DNA of 64,000 nt from Bacteroidales bacterium (GCA_017469745.1 JAFUFS010000008.1:1-64000), one strand, 5' to 3'. Positions 17,356 through 27,118 are shown, counted from the first letter of the stretch. Made by a program: numbers and translations. The notes: generated by a model not told the origin, from the sequence alone.

Positions 17356-17667
17356 ATGTACGCAATTGTTGACATTGCAGGCCAGCAGTTCAAGGTTGAA
17401 GCCGGAAACGAGATCTTTGTGAACCGCCTCGCAGCGGCCAAGGACGCTTCCGTCGAGTTCGACAAAGTCCTGCTGATTGACTCCGAAGGGCAGATCCAGC
17501 TCGGTAATCCTTATGTGAAGGGCGCAGTCGTGAAGGCCACGGTCCTCGATGACGAGGCAAAGGCCGACAAGGTGCTCGTGTTCAAGAAAATCCGTCGCAA
17601 GGGTTTCCAGAAGCTCAATGGCCATCGCCAGAAGCTTTCCAAGATCCGTATCGACGCTATCGCTTAA
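17356..17667 (+). CDS. rplU: 50S ribosomal protein bL21
   Basis: 103 aa from the ATG at 17356. MYAIVDIAGQQFKVE and the RRKGFQKLNGHRQKLSKIRIDAI tail are typical of bL21; the KIRRKGFQ..NGHRQ motif binds 23S rRNA. A TTT TTT-rich frame extends three codons upstream but family alignment begins at MYAI. First gene of the rplU-rpmA operon, 20 bases before rpmA. Confidence 0.97.
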   Translation: MYAIVDIAGQQFKVEAGNEIFVNRLAAAKDASVEFDKVLLIDSEGQIQLGNPYVKGAVVKATVLDDEAKADKVLVFKKIRRKGFQKLNGHRQKLSKIRIDAIA

Positions 17668-17687
17668 TTTCTTAAAGAGTAAAGATT

Positions 17688-17948
17688 ATGGCACACAAAA
17701 AAGGTCAGTCAAGTTCAAAGAACGGCCGTGAGTCCCATTCCAAGAGACTTGGACTCAAGAAATTCGGCGGTGAGGTCGTTAAGGCCGGTAACATCATCGT
17801 AAGGCAGAGGGGCACCGTCCACAACCCTGACAAGAACGTCGGTATGGGCAAGGACCACACTCTCTACGCCCTCGTAGACGGCACCGTGAAGTTCACGAAG
17901 AAGAAGGAAGACAAATCCTATGTCTCCGTCATCCCTTTTGAGAACTAA
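17688..17948 (+). CDS. rpmA: 50S ribosomal protein bL27
   Basis: 86 aa. [29 protein letters not shown] is the canonical start; [27 protein letters not shown] follows. The N-terminus begins directly with MAHKKG, without the cleaved extension of Firmicutes. It reaches toward the peptidyl transferase centre. Followed by a strong terminator. Confidence 0.98.
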   Translation: MAHKKGQSSSKNGRESHSKRLGLKKFGGEVVKAGNIIVRQRGTVHNPDKNVGMGKDHTLYALVDGTVKFTKKKEDKSYVSVIPFEN

Positions 17949-17968
17949 GCTCGGAGGAAAATAGATTA

Positions 17969-18011
17969 AGGAGGACTTGCTTCGAGACATCGTGCAGTCC
18001 TCCTTTTTCAA
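17969..18011 (+). terminator. Intrinsic terminator of rplU-rpmA
   Basis: AAGGAGGACT (17969-17978) pairs with AGTCCTCCTT (17997-18006), an 18-base loop between, and TTTTT closes it. Confidence 0.9.
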
Positions 18012-18032
18012 TAGACTAAAACAACAAGAGAT

Positions 18033-19304
18033 ATGCTGACAATCAAGATGCTTCGTGAGGATCCGCAGCGCGTGATCGAGAAGCTCGCAGTCAAGAATTT
18101 CGACGCCAGGGAAATCGTGGCCAAGGTCCTCGAACTGGACGCCAACAGAAGGGCTCTCCAGACCGAAAGCGACGCCCTCCTCTCCAGCCAGAAGCAGCTC
18201 TCCGCCAAGATCGGAGGCCTGATGAAGGAAGGCAAGAGGGAAGAGGCCGAAGAGGTGAAGAGGGAAGTCACGGCCATGAAGGCCAGGTCCAACGAGCTCC
18301 TCGCCAAGGCGGACGCCAACAACAAGGAACTCGACGAGACCATAGTCCTTCTCCCCAACATGCCTTGCGATCTCGTGATCCCGGGCAAGGGCGCAGAGGA
18401 CAACCAGATCGTCAAGACAGGAGGTCCTGAGGTCCATCTTCCCCAGGATGCCCTTCCTCACTGGGAGCTTGCAAAGAAATATGACATCATCGATTTCGAC
18501 CTTGGTGTCAAGCTCACCGGTGCAGGATTCCCTGTCTACAAGGGCAAGGGTGCAAGGCTCCAGAGGGCTCTTATCAATTATTTCCTGGATTTCAACACTG
18601 CAGCAGGCTACAAGGAGGTCGAACCTCCCGTGGTAGTGAATGCAGCTTCAGGTTTCGGTACCGGTCAGCTTCCTGACAAGGAGGCCCAGATGTATCATGT
18701 CGGACTGGACGATTTCTACCTCGTTCCGACCGCCGAGGTCCCTGTAACCAACATATTCAGGGACGTGATCCTCGAGAACGACCAGGTGCCCCAGAAGATG
18801 ACAGCCTACACTCCCTGCTTCCGTCGCGAGGCCGGTTCTTACGGCAAGGATGTAAGGGGACTGAACCGCCTGCACCAGTTCGACAAGGTCGAGATCGTAA
18901 GGGTCGAGAAGCCCGAAAACTCCTACGCAGCCCTCGACGGGATGGTTGCCCATGTGGAGAAGCTCGTGAACAGCCTTGGTCTCAAGTACAGGATCCTTCG
19001 CCTCTGCGGTGGCGATCTGAGCTTCACATCCGCGATCACCTACGACTTCGAACTCTGGTCTGCAGCCCAGGGCCGCTGGCTCGAGATTTCTTCTGTGTCG
19101 AATTTCGAGACCTTCCAGGCCAACAGACTCCACCTCCGCTACCGTGATGAGGACGGAAAGATCCAGCTCTGTCACACCCTGAACGGCAGCTCGCTTGCTC
19201 TTCCGAGAGTCGTGGCCGCCCTCCTCGAGGACAACGAGACCGAAGACGGTATCGTCATCCCTGAGGTCCTGCGCCCCTACACAGGATTCGACAAGATTGA
19301 CTAA
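18033..19304 (+). CDS. serS: Seryl-tRNA synthetase
   Basis: 423 aa. Begins MLTIKMLREDPQRVIEKL, then the long N-terminal coiled-coil arm (about 30-105) that grips tRNA-Ser. Class II motif 2 is TPCFRREAGSYGKDVRGLNRLHQF and motif 3 is NGSSLALPRVVAALLEDN. TAEVPVTN is the serine-binding TxE loop. It charges tRNA-Ser with serine. Starts 22 bases after the rpmA terminator. Confidence 0.98.
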   Translation: MLTIKMLREDPQRVIEKLAVKNFDAREIVAKVLELDANRRALQTESDALLSSQKQLSAKIGGLMKEGKREEAEEVKREVTAMKARSNELLAKADANNKELDETIVLLPNMPCDLVIPGKGAEDNQIVKTGGPEVHLPQDALPHWELAKKYDIIDFDLGVKLTGAGFPVYKGKGARLQRALINYFLDFNTAAGYKEVEPPVVVNAASGFGTGQLPDKEAQMYHVGLDDFYLVPTAEVPVTNIFRDVILENDQVPQKMTAYTPCFRREAGSYGKDVRGLNRLHQFDKVEIVRVEKPENSYAALDGMVAHVEKLVNSLGLKYRILRLCGGDLSFTSAITYDFELWSAAQGRWLEISSVSNFETFQANRLHLRYRDEDGKIQLCHTLNGSSLALPRVVAALLEDNETEDGIVIPEVLRPYTGFDKID

Positions 19305-19309
19305 CTTTG
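19302..19309 (+). promoter_or_regulatory. -7 promoter box of ruvC, overlapping the serS stop codon
   Basis: TAACTTTG, whose TAA is the serS stop; the ruvC ATG is 8 bases further. Gives ruvC its own promoter with an extremely short leader. Confidence 0.5.
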
Positions 19310-19317
19310 TCCTTGTC

Positions 19318-19872
19318 ATGGACAAGAGGACTATCATAGGCATCGACCCCGGAACCAACTTGCTTGGTTTCGGGGTAATCGATGTCATCGAGGGGAAGCC
19401 CCGTTTCGTGGACATGGGCGTGCTGGACATCCGGAAGGAGAAGGATGCCTATTCAAAGCTCCGCCAGATCTATGAGACGGTCAGCGAGGTTTGCAAGACC
19501 TACCATGGCACCGAGATGGCCCTCGAATCACCTTTCTACGGCAAGAACGCCCAGGTCGTGCTCAAGCTCGGCCGTGCCCAGGGGGCTGCGATGATCGCCG
19601 CCATGGAGCATGGAATCTCCGAGGTTCATGAATATGCTCCCCGTGAGGCCAAGCAGGCGATAACCGGCAACGGAGCCGCTTCCAAGGAGCAGGTGGACCT
19701 GATGATCCGCAAGACCCTCGGGGTTGAACTGAAGGCCGAGCATCTCGATGCAACCGATGCTCTGGCAATAGCCCTCTGCCATTATTATTCAACTTCCAGT
19801 CCGCTGGGGAAGATCAAGACCTCTTCGAGTTGGGAAAAATTCATCCAGGCCAATCCGGACAGGATTAAATAG
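19318..19872 (+). CDS. ruvC: Holliday junction resolvase RuvC
   Basis: 184 aa from ATG 19318. RNase H-fold catalytic residues: Asp in IIGIDPGTN, Glu in ALESPFYGKNAQ, Asp pair in HLDATDALAIALCH. GRAQGAAM and PREAKQAITGNGAASKEQV are also typical. It resolves four-way junctions with RuvAB. The open frame runs back into serS, but the conserved start is MDKRTIIGID. ruvA and ruvB are not in the window. Confidence 0.96.
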   Translation: MDKRTIIGIDPGTNLLGFGVIDVIEGKPRFVDMGVLDIRKEKDAYSKLRQIYETVSEVCKTYHGTEMALESPFYGKNAQVVLKLGRAQGAAMIAAMEHGISEVHEYAPREAKQAITGNGAASKEQVDLMIRKTLGVELKAEHLDATDALAIALCHYYSTSSPLGKIKTSSSWEKFIQANPDRIK

Positions 19873-19955
19873 ACTTCAGATTATCTTTTTTCTTTCATTT
19901 TGATTAAACCGAGTCAGGCTTGATCTGTCAAAATAGTGTTTGAAATAATTACTGT

Positions 19956-22900
19956 ATGAACTTAATGAAAAGATTTGCGGCGGTCTTCGTCGGCGTGATG
20001 TCGATCTTCTCTATCGCCTCAGCACAGAACTCCGGTACGCTCAGGGCCGTTCTCCAGGATGAGAACGGAGAGCCTGTCCCCTTTGCGACGGTGTCCGTTT
20101 CCAAGGTTGGTAACACCAAACCTTACAAGTATGCCTTAAGCGCTTCGGACGGTAAGGTGACCATCGAGAAGGTGGCCAACGGTAAGTACACCATCAAGGC
20201 CGAACTGCTTGGTTACAAGGCTTATTCCAAGGATATCGAGGTCAAGGGGAACCTGGACCTTGGGAATATCACAATGGAAGAGGACAAGCAGGTCCTTGAT
20301 GCTGCAAGCGTCTCTGCGACAGGTAATCCTATCACCATAAAGAAAGACACGGTAGAGTACAATGCCTCTTCTTTCAAGACCACTGACAACGATATGCTGG
20401 TTGATCTTCTCAAGAAGCTTCCCGGCATCGAGGTCGCTGATGACGGTACGATTACCGCTAATGGAGAGACAATCTCCAAGATCACCATAGGAAACAAGAC
20501 TTTCTTCCTGGACGATCCCCAGATCGCTTCCCAGAACCTTCCTGCAAAGATGATCGAGAAGATCAAGGTCGTGCGCAAGAAGTCAGAGCAGGCCGAGTTT
20601 ACAGGGATCGAGGACGGCAACGAAGAGCAGGTCATCGACTTGAGTGTCAGGAGAGGCATGATGAACGGCCTGGTCGGAAACCTTTCGGCCGGAGCCGGTA
20701 AGGATTTCCCTAAGACTTCCAGCACCTTGGCTGACAACGATGATATCCGTTACCAGACCGGTGCTTTCATCGGAAGGTTCACCCAGAACAGCAACATCAG
20801 CTTCATCCTGAACGGTAACAACACCAACAACCGTGGTGCCAACGACATCTCCGGCAACATGATGGGCGGAATGATGGGCGGCATGGGCGGCGGCCGTGGC
20901 ATGGGCGGCGGAGGTTTCGGTGGCGGAAACGGCATCAATACCTCATGGATGGCAGGTCTCAACGCAGCCGCTGACCTCTTTGATGACAAGATGAACGTTG
21001 GAGGCAACTATGTCTACAACCAGTCCAAGAGGGATGTCCTTCAGAGGAGTATCGAAACTGACCGCTCCTTCCAGAATGGTGACTACATGATCACCCGTAA
21101 CGGTGTCGACACTCCCGGAGTGAACAGTACTACTTCTTATGGCCATAGGTTCGGAATGCGTCTGGACCATAAGTTCAGTGAGAACACGTCGATTCTCTTC
21201 CAGCCCCAGATCAACTTCGGAACCGGAAACTATCTCCAGACCTCCGACTTTTCCACGGAAAGGTTCAATAGCCAGAACACTCTTACAAATTCCAGCAACG
21301 GTTTCTCCAACAATTCCGGCAACAACAACAACTGGCAGACAAACGGTTTCCTTCTCTTCCGCCAGCGTCTCGGCATGCCAGGAAGGACACTCTCGTTCAT
21401 GGGTAACTACAGTTTCAGCCATAACCAGATGGACGGCTTCACGCAGTCTCTCACCAACAGTTGGAACACAAAGGAAGGAGACGGACAAGATATTGTCAAC
21501 CAGAGGACTGAGCAGCTCTCCAACAGTTCTTCCCTTTCCGGAAGGCTGGTCTACACTGAGCCTCTCGGGAACGGTTTCTATGCATCCGCCAACTACAGCT
21601 ATTCTTGGAGCAAGAACAAATCCACCAAGGATGCCTACGACAGCGGATCCGATGTCATCGGAGACAAGGCTCTCATTTATGATCCACGTGGTGAAGTCAG
21701 GAATGAAACCTATTCCAGTAACATCCTGAACAAGAATAACAACCAGAGTGCCGGCCTTGATCTTCAGTACCAGAAGGATAAGATCCATGCCCAGCTCGGC
21801 TTCTCTGTCATGCCCAACAAGATCTACAACGAGACCAACAAGGAAGTCTACGACACGACCGTCATCAACATAGCTCCTACGGCAATGTTCTGGTACGACA
21901 TGGGAGAGACCTCCAACATGAGGATCTTCTACCGCGGCCAGTCAAGGCAGCCTTCAACCACCCAGTTGATGAGGGTTCCGGATAACTCCAACCCCAATGC
22001 CATTTCCAGCGGTAACCCCGGTCTGGTCCCGTACTTCAACCATAACATCAACACTGAGTACAGGATGACGAACAGGAAGACTTTCACTTCTTTCAACATC
22101 AACCTGAATGGTGGAATGGTTCAGAATCCCATTGTCTCTGCGGTGATCAAGGATAAGAAGAACAGGTCTTACTCCATCCCTTACAACGGTCCCAATTCCT
22201 ACAATGGCGGAGCGAGGATCTTCTTCAACTCTCCGATTGCGAAGTCTAACTTCTCCATCTTCTCCATGACAAACACTAACTATTCACAGTCGACTTCTTA
22301 CACTGATGCCGGCTTGGCGATCAGCATGGACAAGTACCTCAATGAGGACGGAGCATTCACAAAATACAAGGAGTTCCTTGAAGACTACCCGGATCCGGCA
22401 AAGGCTTCCATATTCAAGGAGAACGTCACCCGCAATTTCTCGTTCAGCGAGAGACTGAGGCTAACCTACCGCAGTGACAACTTCGAGATCATGGGTGGCG
22501 CAAGCGGCCGTTACAGCCACATCACCTATTCAGTCAACAAGGGGAACACTACAACAATTGGCGGAGTCAACAACGCAGAGACCTGGACCAACAGTGTTGA
22601 CGGTTCCATCAACTGGACCATCCCTACACCGGGACTGACTTTCAAGGCCGATGCATCTTACAACTGGTACATCAATTACACTACGGACATCGAGCCTACC
22701 ATGCTTATCAACCTGGACATCCAGAAACTCCTGTTCAAGAATAAGGTTACGCTTGCCCTCAGGGCTTATGACCTTCTCGACCAGGCCAGGAACATCGGTG
22801 TCAGTGAGAGCAACGGTGTGATCACCGAGAGCTGGAGCAACACCCTCGGCCGCTACGTGATCGTGGCCCTTACCTATCGCTTCGGAACCTTCGGAGGAAG

Positions 22901-23009
22901 GAGAGGCGGCGGAATGAGGATGGGCGGTGGCCCTGGTGGCCCCGGCGGTGGTCCCGGTGCCCCCGGAGGAGGCCGCGGAGGCTTCGGCGGCGGACGTCCA
23001 CCGATGTAG
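19956..23009 (+). CDS. TonB-dependent-receptor-like outer-membrane barrel with Gly-rich loop and tail
   Basis: 1017 aa. Signal peptide (about 1-23, ending SIASAQ), a carboxypeptidase-like CnaB domain (25-110: LRAVLQDENGEPVPFATVSV), a plug (120-235: VDLLKKLPGIEVADDGTITANGE) and a large barrel rich in Asn, Tyr and Ser. The barrel part resembles the Bacteroidota outer-membrane beta-barrel family. Two unusual low-complexity parts occur: a Met/Gly loop at about 300-328 (MMGGMMGGMGGGRGMGGGG) and about 45 residues of Gly/Pro/Arg (GGGPGGPGGG...GGRPPM) after the expected last strand (VIVALTYRFGTF). Such a tail would lie in the periplasm. No partner SusD is adjacent, so the cargo is unknown. M4 (19965) is an alternative start. 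Confidence 0.88.
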   Translation: MNLMKRFAAVFVGVMSIFSIASAQNSGTLRAVLQDENGEPVPFATVSVSKVGNTKPYKYALSASDGKVTIEKVANGKYTIKAELLGYKAYSKDIEVKGNLDLGNITMEEDKQVLDAASVSATGNPITIKKDTVEYNASSFKTTDNDMLVDLLKKLPGIEVADDGTITANGETISKITIGNKTFFLDDPQIASQNLPAKMIEKIKVVRKKSEQAEFTGIEDGNEEQVIDLSVRRGMMNGLVGNLSAGAGKDFPKTSSTLADNDDIRYQTGAFIGRFTQNSNISFILNGNNTNNRGANDISGNMMGGMMGGMGGGRGMGGGGFGGGNGINTSWMAGLNAAADLFDDKMNVGGNYVYNQSKRDVLQRSIETDRSFQNGDYMITRNGVDTPGVNSTTSYGHRFGMRLDHKFSENTSILFQPQINFGTGNYLQTSDFSTERFNSQNTLTNSSNGFSNNSGNNNNWQTNGFLLFRQRLGMPGRTLSFMGNYSFSHNQMDGFTQSLTNSWNTKEGDGQDIVNQRTEQLSNSSSLSGRLVYTEPLGNGFYASANYSYSWSKNKSTKDAYDSGSDVIGDKALIYDPRGEVRNETYSSNILNKNNNQSAGLDLQYQKDKIHAQLGFSVMPNKIYNETNKEVYDTTVINIAPTAMFWYDMGETSNMRIFYRGQSRQPSTTQLMRVPDNSNPNAISSGNPGLVPYFNHNINTEYRMTNRKTFTSFNINLNGGMVQNPIVSAVIKDKKNRSYSIPYNGPNSYNGGARIFFNSPIAKSNFSIFSMTNTNYSQSTSYTDAGLAISMDKYLNEDGAFTKYKEFLEDYPDPAKASIFKENVTRNFSFSERLRLTYRSDNFEIMGGASGRYSHITYSVNKGNTTTIGGVNNAETWTNSVDGSINWTIPTPGLTFKADASYNWYINYTTDIEPTMLINLDIQKLLFKNKVTLALRAYDLLDQARNIGVSESNGVITESWSNTLGRYVIVALTYRFGTFGGRRGGGMRMGGGPGGPGGGPGAPGGGRGGFGGGRPPM

Positions 23010-23029
23010 GAATATTCTTATAAATGAAT

Positions 23030-23064
23030 ATGGCGTGCTACTTTACGTAGGCACGCCATTTTTC
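23030..23064 (+). terminator. Intrinsic terminator between the barrel gene and convergent rluD
   Basis: ATGGCGTGC (23030-23038) pairs with GCACGCCAT (23051-23059), followed by TTTTT. Its arms overlap the last codons of rluD. Confidence 0.85.
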
Positions 23065-24087
23065 AATCATGGAAGTCATGTCATCAGGGAGAGGGGAGTC
23101 GAAGCGGATCATCTCTCCTGTCCGTGGATGGACAAAACCCAGTGTCTTTGCATGCAGGGCCTGTCTGGGACATAATTCGAAGCAGTTCTCTATGAACTGG
23201 CGGTACTTGGCGTAGATGGTGCCCTTTCGGATTTCAGATCCTCCATAGCGGGCGTCGTTGAAGAGGGGATGGCCGATGTGGTTCATGTGCACCCTGATCT
23301 GATGGGTCCTCCCGGTTTCGAGCCGGCATTGTACCACCGTGACGTAACCGAACCTTTCCAGGACCTTGTAGTGGGTAACTGCATGCTTCGCCCTTCCGTC
23401 ATCTTCCGGATAGACCTTGAAACGTAGCCTGTCGTTGGGATCCCTGCCGATGGCCCCGTCCACAGTCCCTTCATCTTCCTTGATGTTGCCCCAGACTACC
23501 GCTACGTAGAGACGCTCGATGCTGTGCTCGAAAAACTGTCTGGCCAGGTTGAGCTGGGCATCGTCATTCTTCGCCACTACCAGCAGGCCGGAGGTGTCCT
23601 TGTCGATCCTGTGAACCAGGATCCCCATCCTTTCGTCCTCTGCATCTGGTCCCTGGGAGATTCCGAGATGAAATGCGAGGGCATTGATAAGGGTTCCGTT
23701 GTAGTTGCCATGTCCGGGATGGACGACCATCCCGGCCGGTTTGTTGACAACAAGCAGATCGTCGTCTTCGTAGACTATGTCGAGCGGTATGTCTTCGGGA
23801 AGGATTTCCATCCCGCGGCGCCTGTAAGGCATCATGAAGCGGATGATGTCTCCCGGGCGTACGATCAGGTTGGCTTTGGCCACCTTTTCCCCGACCCTGA
23901 CATATCCTTCCTTTATCGCACACTGGATCCTGTGACGAGAGGTGTCCTCCAGGTGCGAGGCCATGAACTTGTCGATCCGCATCGGAGTCTGTCCAGGGTC
24001 GACGTTCAGGCGGAAATGTTCGAACATCCCCTGTTCTTCGTCCTCCAGCGCCTCTTCGGGTTCGTTAAAGAGCCTTTCCTTGTCCAC
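23038..24087 (-). CDS. rluD: 23S rRNA pseudouridine synthase, RluD family
   Basis: 349 aa. An S4 RNA-binding domain (about 35-85: RIDKFMASHLEDTSRHRIQCAIKEGYVRVGEKV) precedes the RluA-type catalytic domain: VVNKPAGMVVHPGHGNYNGTL, the catalytic HRIDKDTSGLLVVAKND, LETGRTHQIRVHM and HAKTLGFVHP. Isomerises uridines of helix 69 in 23S rRNA. Last gene of the seven-gene minus-strand operon, 2 bases after the PASTA gene. An acidic 25-residue N-terminal extension precedes S4. Confidence 0.94.
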   Translation of the reverse strand: MDKERLFNEPEEALEDEEQGMFEHFRLNVDPGQTPMRIDKFMASHLEDTSRHRIQCAIKEGYVRVGEKVAKANLIVRPGDIIRFMMPYRRRGMEILPEDIPLDIVYEDDDLLVVNKPAGMVVHPGHGNYNGTLINALAFHLGISQGPDAEDERMGILVHRIDKDTSGLLVVAKNDDAQLNLARQFFEHSIERLYVAVVWGNIKEDEGTVDGAIGRDPNDRLRFKVYPEDDGRAKHAVTHYKVLERFGYVTVVQCRLETGRTHQIRVHMNHIGHPLFNDARYGGSEIRKGTIYAKYRQFIENCFELCPRQALHAKTLGFVHPRTGEMIRFDSPLPDDMTSMIEKWRAYVK

Positions 24088-24089
24088 GG

Positions 24090-24884
24090 CTAATAGTTTT
24101 CCTTGATGTCAAGGGAGAGATGGATTGTGACGTCCGACCCCATCAGGAAGGGACTCTTCGAAGCTCCGGGAGTCTGCTTGTAAACAATCGCATTGAGTGA
24201 ATCCGTGTAGGTCTTGACTGTCTTGTCAAACACGACCTTCCCGAGATTGAGCGAGTTGTCATGCACGGCATCGACTGCGCGGAGATACTTCATGCCCTTG
24301 ACGTTGGGGACGTAAGTCATGTTGTCCGAGGGGTTGAGACCCACCTGCAGGTCGATTTCAGAGCCTGTTTCTATCTGTCTTCCGGATCTTATCTCGCGGT
24401 TGTGATAGATCTGCTTGAGCACGTTGTTGGTGGCTATGTCATTGACATAGATGAGTTTGCCGAGCGCAAGTCCCCTCGCGTTGAGCTCCGCCTTTGCCTG
24501 GCGCATCGAGTAACCGACCAGGTTCGGCATGCTTACCTTCTTGGCATTCATGGCGTTGATGGTCAACATGACCCTGCGGCCTTTCTTGACCTTCGTACCT
24601 GCCTTGGGGTTCTGGCTGTACACGGCTCCTTTCTGCATCCTCCTGACGTAGATCGAGTCGATCACTTCGATTTTCAGGTCCTCTCTCGAGGCTTCATGGC
24701 GGGCTTCGTCCACGCTCATGTTGGTAAGATCAGGGACTTCGATGGTCTGTCCGTGGTGGGTGACGATGCCGAGGATCACGGTCGCCGCGATCAGCAGAGC
24801 GGCGAAGAAAACGACGGCACCGATCAGGTTCCGGACTATCCAGTTGCTGAAAAAGCCTTTCTTCTCTATCTTTTCTTCTTCCAT
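24090..24884 (-). CDS. PASTA-domain membrane protein
   Basis: 264 aa. One transmembrane helix (about 18-40: LIGAVVFFAALLIAATVILGIVTHH) and three PASTA repeats: 45-112 (IEVPDLTNMSVDEARHEAS), 113-185 (VSMPNLVGYSMRQAKAEL) and 190-262 (YVPNVKGMKYLRAVDAV). Topology is N-in, repeats in the periplasm. PASTA modules bind peptidoglycan or its precursors in kinases and PBPs, but here no kinase domain is present. This stand-alone PASTA protein next to rluD is common in Bacteroidales. Exact role unknown; a cell-wall tether or division factor is possible. Confidence 0.9.
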   Translation of the reverse strand: MEEEKIEKKGFFSNWIVRNLIGAVVFFAALLIAATVILGIVTHHGQTIEVPDLTNMSVDEARHEASREDLKIEVIDSIYVRRMQKGAVYSQNPKAGTKVKKGRRVMLTINAMNAKKVSMPNLVGYSMRQAKAELNARGLALGKLIYVNDIATNNVLKQIYHNREIRSGRQIETGSEIDLQVGLNPSDNMTYVPNVKGMKYLRAVDAVHDNSLNLGKVVFDKTVKTYTDSLNAIVYKQTPGASKSPFLMGSDVTIHLSLDIKENY

Positions 24885-24893
24885 ATATTCAAG

Positions 24894-25526
24894 CTACTTG
24901 AACAAAATTTCAAACAAACCTTCCCCGATCAGGGCTATTCCGATGATTATCAGAACCACACCCGCTATCCTGTTGAGCCAGATCAAGGATTTCAGGTCGA
25001 TTGCCCTCCTCCATTTGCCGAAAGCCCTTGAGAATGCGAACCAGTAGGTCATCGAACCTGCGGCCACGGCCAGGATGATGGGAAGCATCTTGAATCCTTT
25101 CTCGTCGGCGTCGACCCCGAAGAAAGCGAACAGTGCGAACATCACGAAGATCGCTCCCGGATTCGACAGGGCTGTCGCAACTGCCTGGAGATAGTCCTTT
25201 ATCGAGGCTCCTCTCTCCTCTTCTCCCGGTTTCATCTTCCGGAATGGATCTTTGAAAGCCATCGACCAACCCAGTGCGGCAACAATTATGCCTCCGATCA
25301 GGAATATGAAGGTTTCATAAGTGTTCAGGAAGTTCTGCGCAACGGCCAGTGCGAAAACCGACACTATCGCGTAGGTCGTGTCGACTGTCGTGGCCCCCAG
25401 CCCGGTAGCGAATCCGGCTTTGTGCCCGTAACTCAACGACTTCTGGAGTACTAGGATAGCTATCGGACCGATCGGGACCGATGCGCAGATCCCGATGGCG
25501 ATGGCCTTCAGTACATCCGGGGTCAT
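24894..25526 (-). CDS. LysE/RhtB family amino-acid exporter
   Basis: 210 aa, six hydrophobic segments, beginning with the family signature AIGICASVPIGPIAILVLQKSLSYGHKAGFATGLGATTVD and a later ALSNPGAIFVMFALF, the NP motif of LysE translocators. These proteins export amino acids such as lysine, threonine or homoserine. Substrate not predictable. It sits 9 bases from both der and the PASTA gene in the operon. Confidence 0.9.
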   Translation of the reverse strand: MTPDVLKAIAIGICASVPIGPIAILVLQKSLSYGHKAGFATGLGATTVDTTYAIVSVFALAVAQNFLNTYETFIFLIGGIIVAALGWSMAFKDPFRKMKPGEEERGASIKDYLQAVATALSNPGAIFVMFALFAFFGVDADEKGFKMLPIILAVAAGSMTYWFAFSRAFGKWRRAIDLKSLIWLNRIAGVVLIIIGIALIGEGLFEILFK

Positions 25527-25535
25527 GCCTGACTC

Positions 25536-26846
25536 CTATTTGGCCCTCATGAAGATCTGCACGGGGCAGCCCAGAAGGTCGAAATGCTCCCTGAGCTTAT
25601 TCTCAAGGAACCTCTTGTAGGGCTCCTTGACGTACTGCGGGAGGTTGCAGAAGAAGGCGAAGGCGGGGAACCTCGTCGGAAGCTGGGTTATGTACTTTAT
25701 CTTGACGTACTTGCCCTTCCATGCTGGAGGGGGGTAGTTCTCAATCTCGGGCAGCAGGGCCTCATTCAGCCTGGCGGTGGGCAGCCTGCGTGAGAAGCTG
25801 TCGTAGACATGGGCTGCGGCATCCAGTACATCCATGATCCTCTGCTTCTTGACGACTGAAGTGAAAACCACCGGCACGTCGTCGAACGGAGCCAGACGCT
25901 TCTTCAGAGCGGCCTCATATTCCTTGAGGGTGTTGTTGTCCTTGATGAAGAGGTCCCACTTGTTGACCACTATGACGCATCCCTTGCGGTTGCGGAGGAT
26001 GAGGTTGAATATGCTCATGTCCTGGGCTTCCATGCCGGCGGTAGCGTCGATCATGAGGATGCAGACGTCGGCCCGCTCGATGGCCCGGATGGCCCTCATT
26101 ACAGAGTAGAATTCAAGATCCTCGTTGACCCTGTTCTTCCTCCTCATTCCCGCGGTGTCCACGAGCATGAATTCGTGGCCGAACTTGTTGTAGTGGGTGG
26201 AGATCGAGTCGCGGGTGGTTCCGGCCACGGGCGTAACTATATTCCTTTCCTCACCCAGCAGGGCATTGGTCAGGGATGACTTGCCCACGTTAGGCTTGCC
26301 GACTATCGCGATGTGCGGCAGGTCGGGGCGGTCGTCGTCCTCTTCGGCGGTGCTTTCCGGGAGGAGGCGGAGAACCTCGTCCAGCAGGTCGCCGGTTCCG
26401 CTGCCGTTGGCGGCGGAAATGCTCCAGACCTCACCGAGGCCGAGGGAATAGAACTGATAGGTGTCGAATATCTTTTCTCCGGAGTCAACTTTGTTGACGC
26501 AGAGTACCACGGGCTTTCCGCTCCTTCTGAGGAGGTCGGCGATCTCGGCGTCGTAGTCGGTGATTCCAGTCGCCGCCTCGACCATGAAAAGGATCAGGTC
26601 GGCCTCTTCAATCGCGATCACCACCTGCCTGCGGATCGCCTCCTCGAACACGTCATCCGATTTGGTGGTCCAGCCTCCGGTGTCGACCACGGAGAATTCC
26701 TTGCCGTTCCAGTCGCATTTGCCGTAGTGCCGGTCCCTGGTGACGCCGGCCGTCTCGTCGACGATGGCCTGGCGCATCCCCACGAGGCGGTTGAACAGAG
26801 TAGATTTGCCGACATTCGGCCTTCCGACGATAGCTACAAGACTCAT
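25536..26846 (-). CDS. der: Ribosome-assembly GTPase Der (EngA)
   Basis: 436 aa with two tandem G domains. G1 motifs: [12 protein letters not shown] (residue 8 on) and [12 protein letters not shown] (about 182 on); G3: DTGGWTT and DTAGMRRK; G4: NKVDS and NKWD. A C-terminal KH-like domain ends at QIFMRAK. Essential for 50S maturation. In the operon between the small membrane protein and lysE. Confidence 0.98.
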   Translation of the reverse strand: MSLVAIVGRPNVGKSTLFNRLVGMRQAIVDETAGVTRDRHYGKCDWNGKEFSVVDTGGWTTKSDDVFEEAIRRQVVIAIEEADLILFMVEAATGITDYDAEIADLLRRSGKPVVLCVNKVDSGEKIFDTYQFYSLGLGEVWSISAANGSGTGDLLDEVLRLLPESTAEEDDDRPDLPHIAIVGKPNVGKSSLTNALLGEERNIVTPVAGTTRDSISTHYNKFGHEFMLVDTAGMRRKNRVNEDLEFYSVMRAIRAIERADVCILMIDATAGMEAQDMSIFNLILRNRKGCVIVVNKWDLFIKDNNTLKEYEAALKKRLAPFDDVPVVFTSVVKKQRIMDVLDAAAHVYDSFSRRLPTARLNEALLPEIENYPPPAWKGKYVKIKYITQLPTRFPAFAFFCNLPQYVKEPYKRFLENKLREHFDLLGCPVQIFMRAK

Positions 26847-26854
26847 GAATAAGA

Positions 26855-27106
26855 TTATTTGTTATAAAAACCGCAGCCTGCGCACTGGTCGCTGTAGGTG
26901 CCGGTGCAAGACTTGCTCTTCTGCCGCTGCCGTTCGGTGCCGAAAAGTTCCTTTTCCTGTTCGTGCATGCACTTGACCCCAAGCTTGCGCATGTTCTCGT
27001 TCTTGCTGACCTCCGTCTCAGGGAACCTCCCCTTGACGATGATCCCCACGCACATCAAGGCGATGGCGATGGCGAGGATGAGTATGGCAGCAAGCAGGGT
27101 CTTCAT
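26855..27106 (-). CDS. Small membrane protein with C-terminal cysteine cluster
   Basis: 83 aa. One N-terminal helix (about 4-24, [21 protein letters not shown]), then a soluble tail with Cys46 (VKCMHEQ) and [16 protein letters not shown] carrying three more Cys. This layout (helix then four Cys) recalls the NQR maturation factor NqrM, which delivers iron to the NQR complex, but no nqr genes are near and the similarity is only in layout. Lies 12 bases after prs and 8 before der in the operon. Confidence 0.75.
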   Translation of the reverse strand: MKTLLAAILILAIAIALMCVGIIVKGRFPETEVSKNENMRKLGVKCMHEQEKELFGTERQRQKSKSCTGTYSDQCAGCGFYNK

Positions 27107-27118
27107 CGGTTGGAGGAA

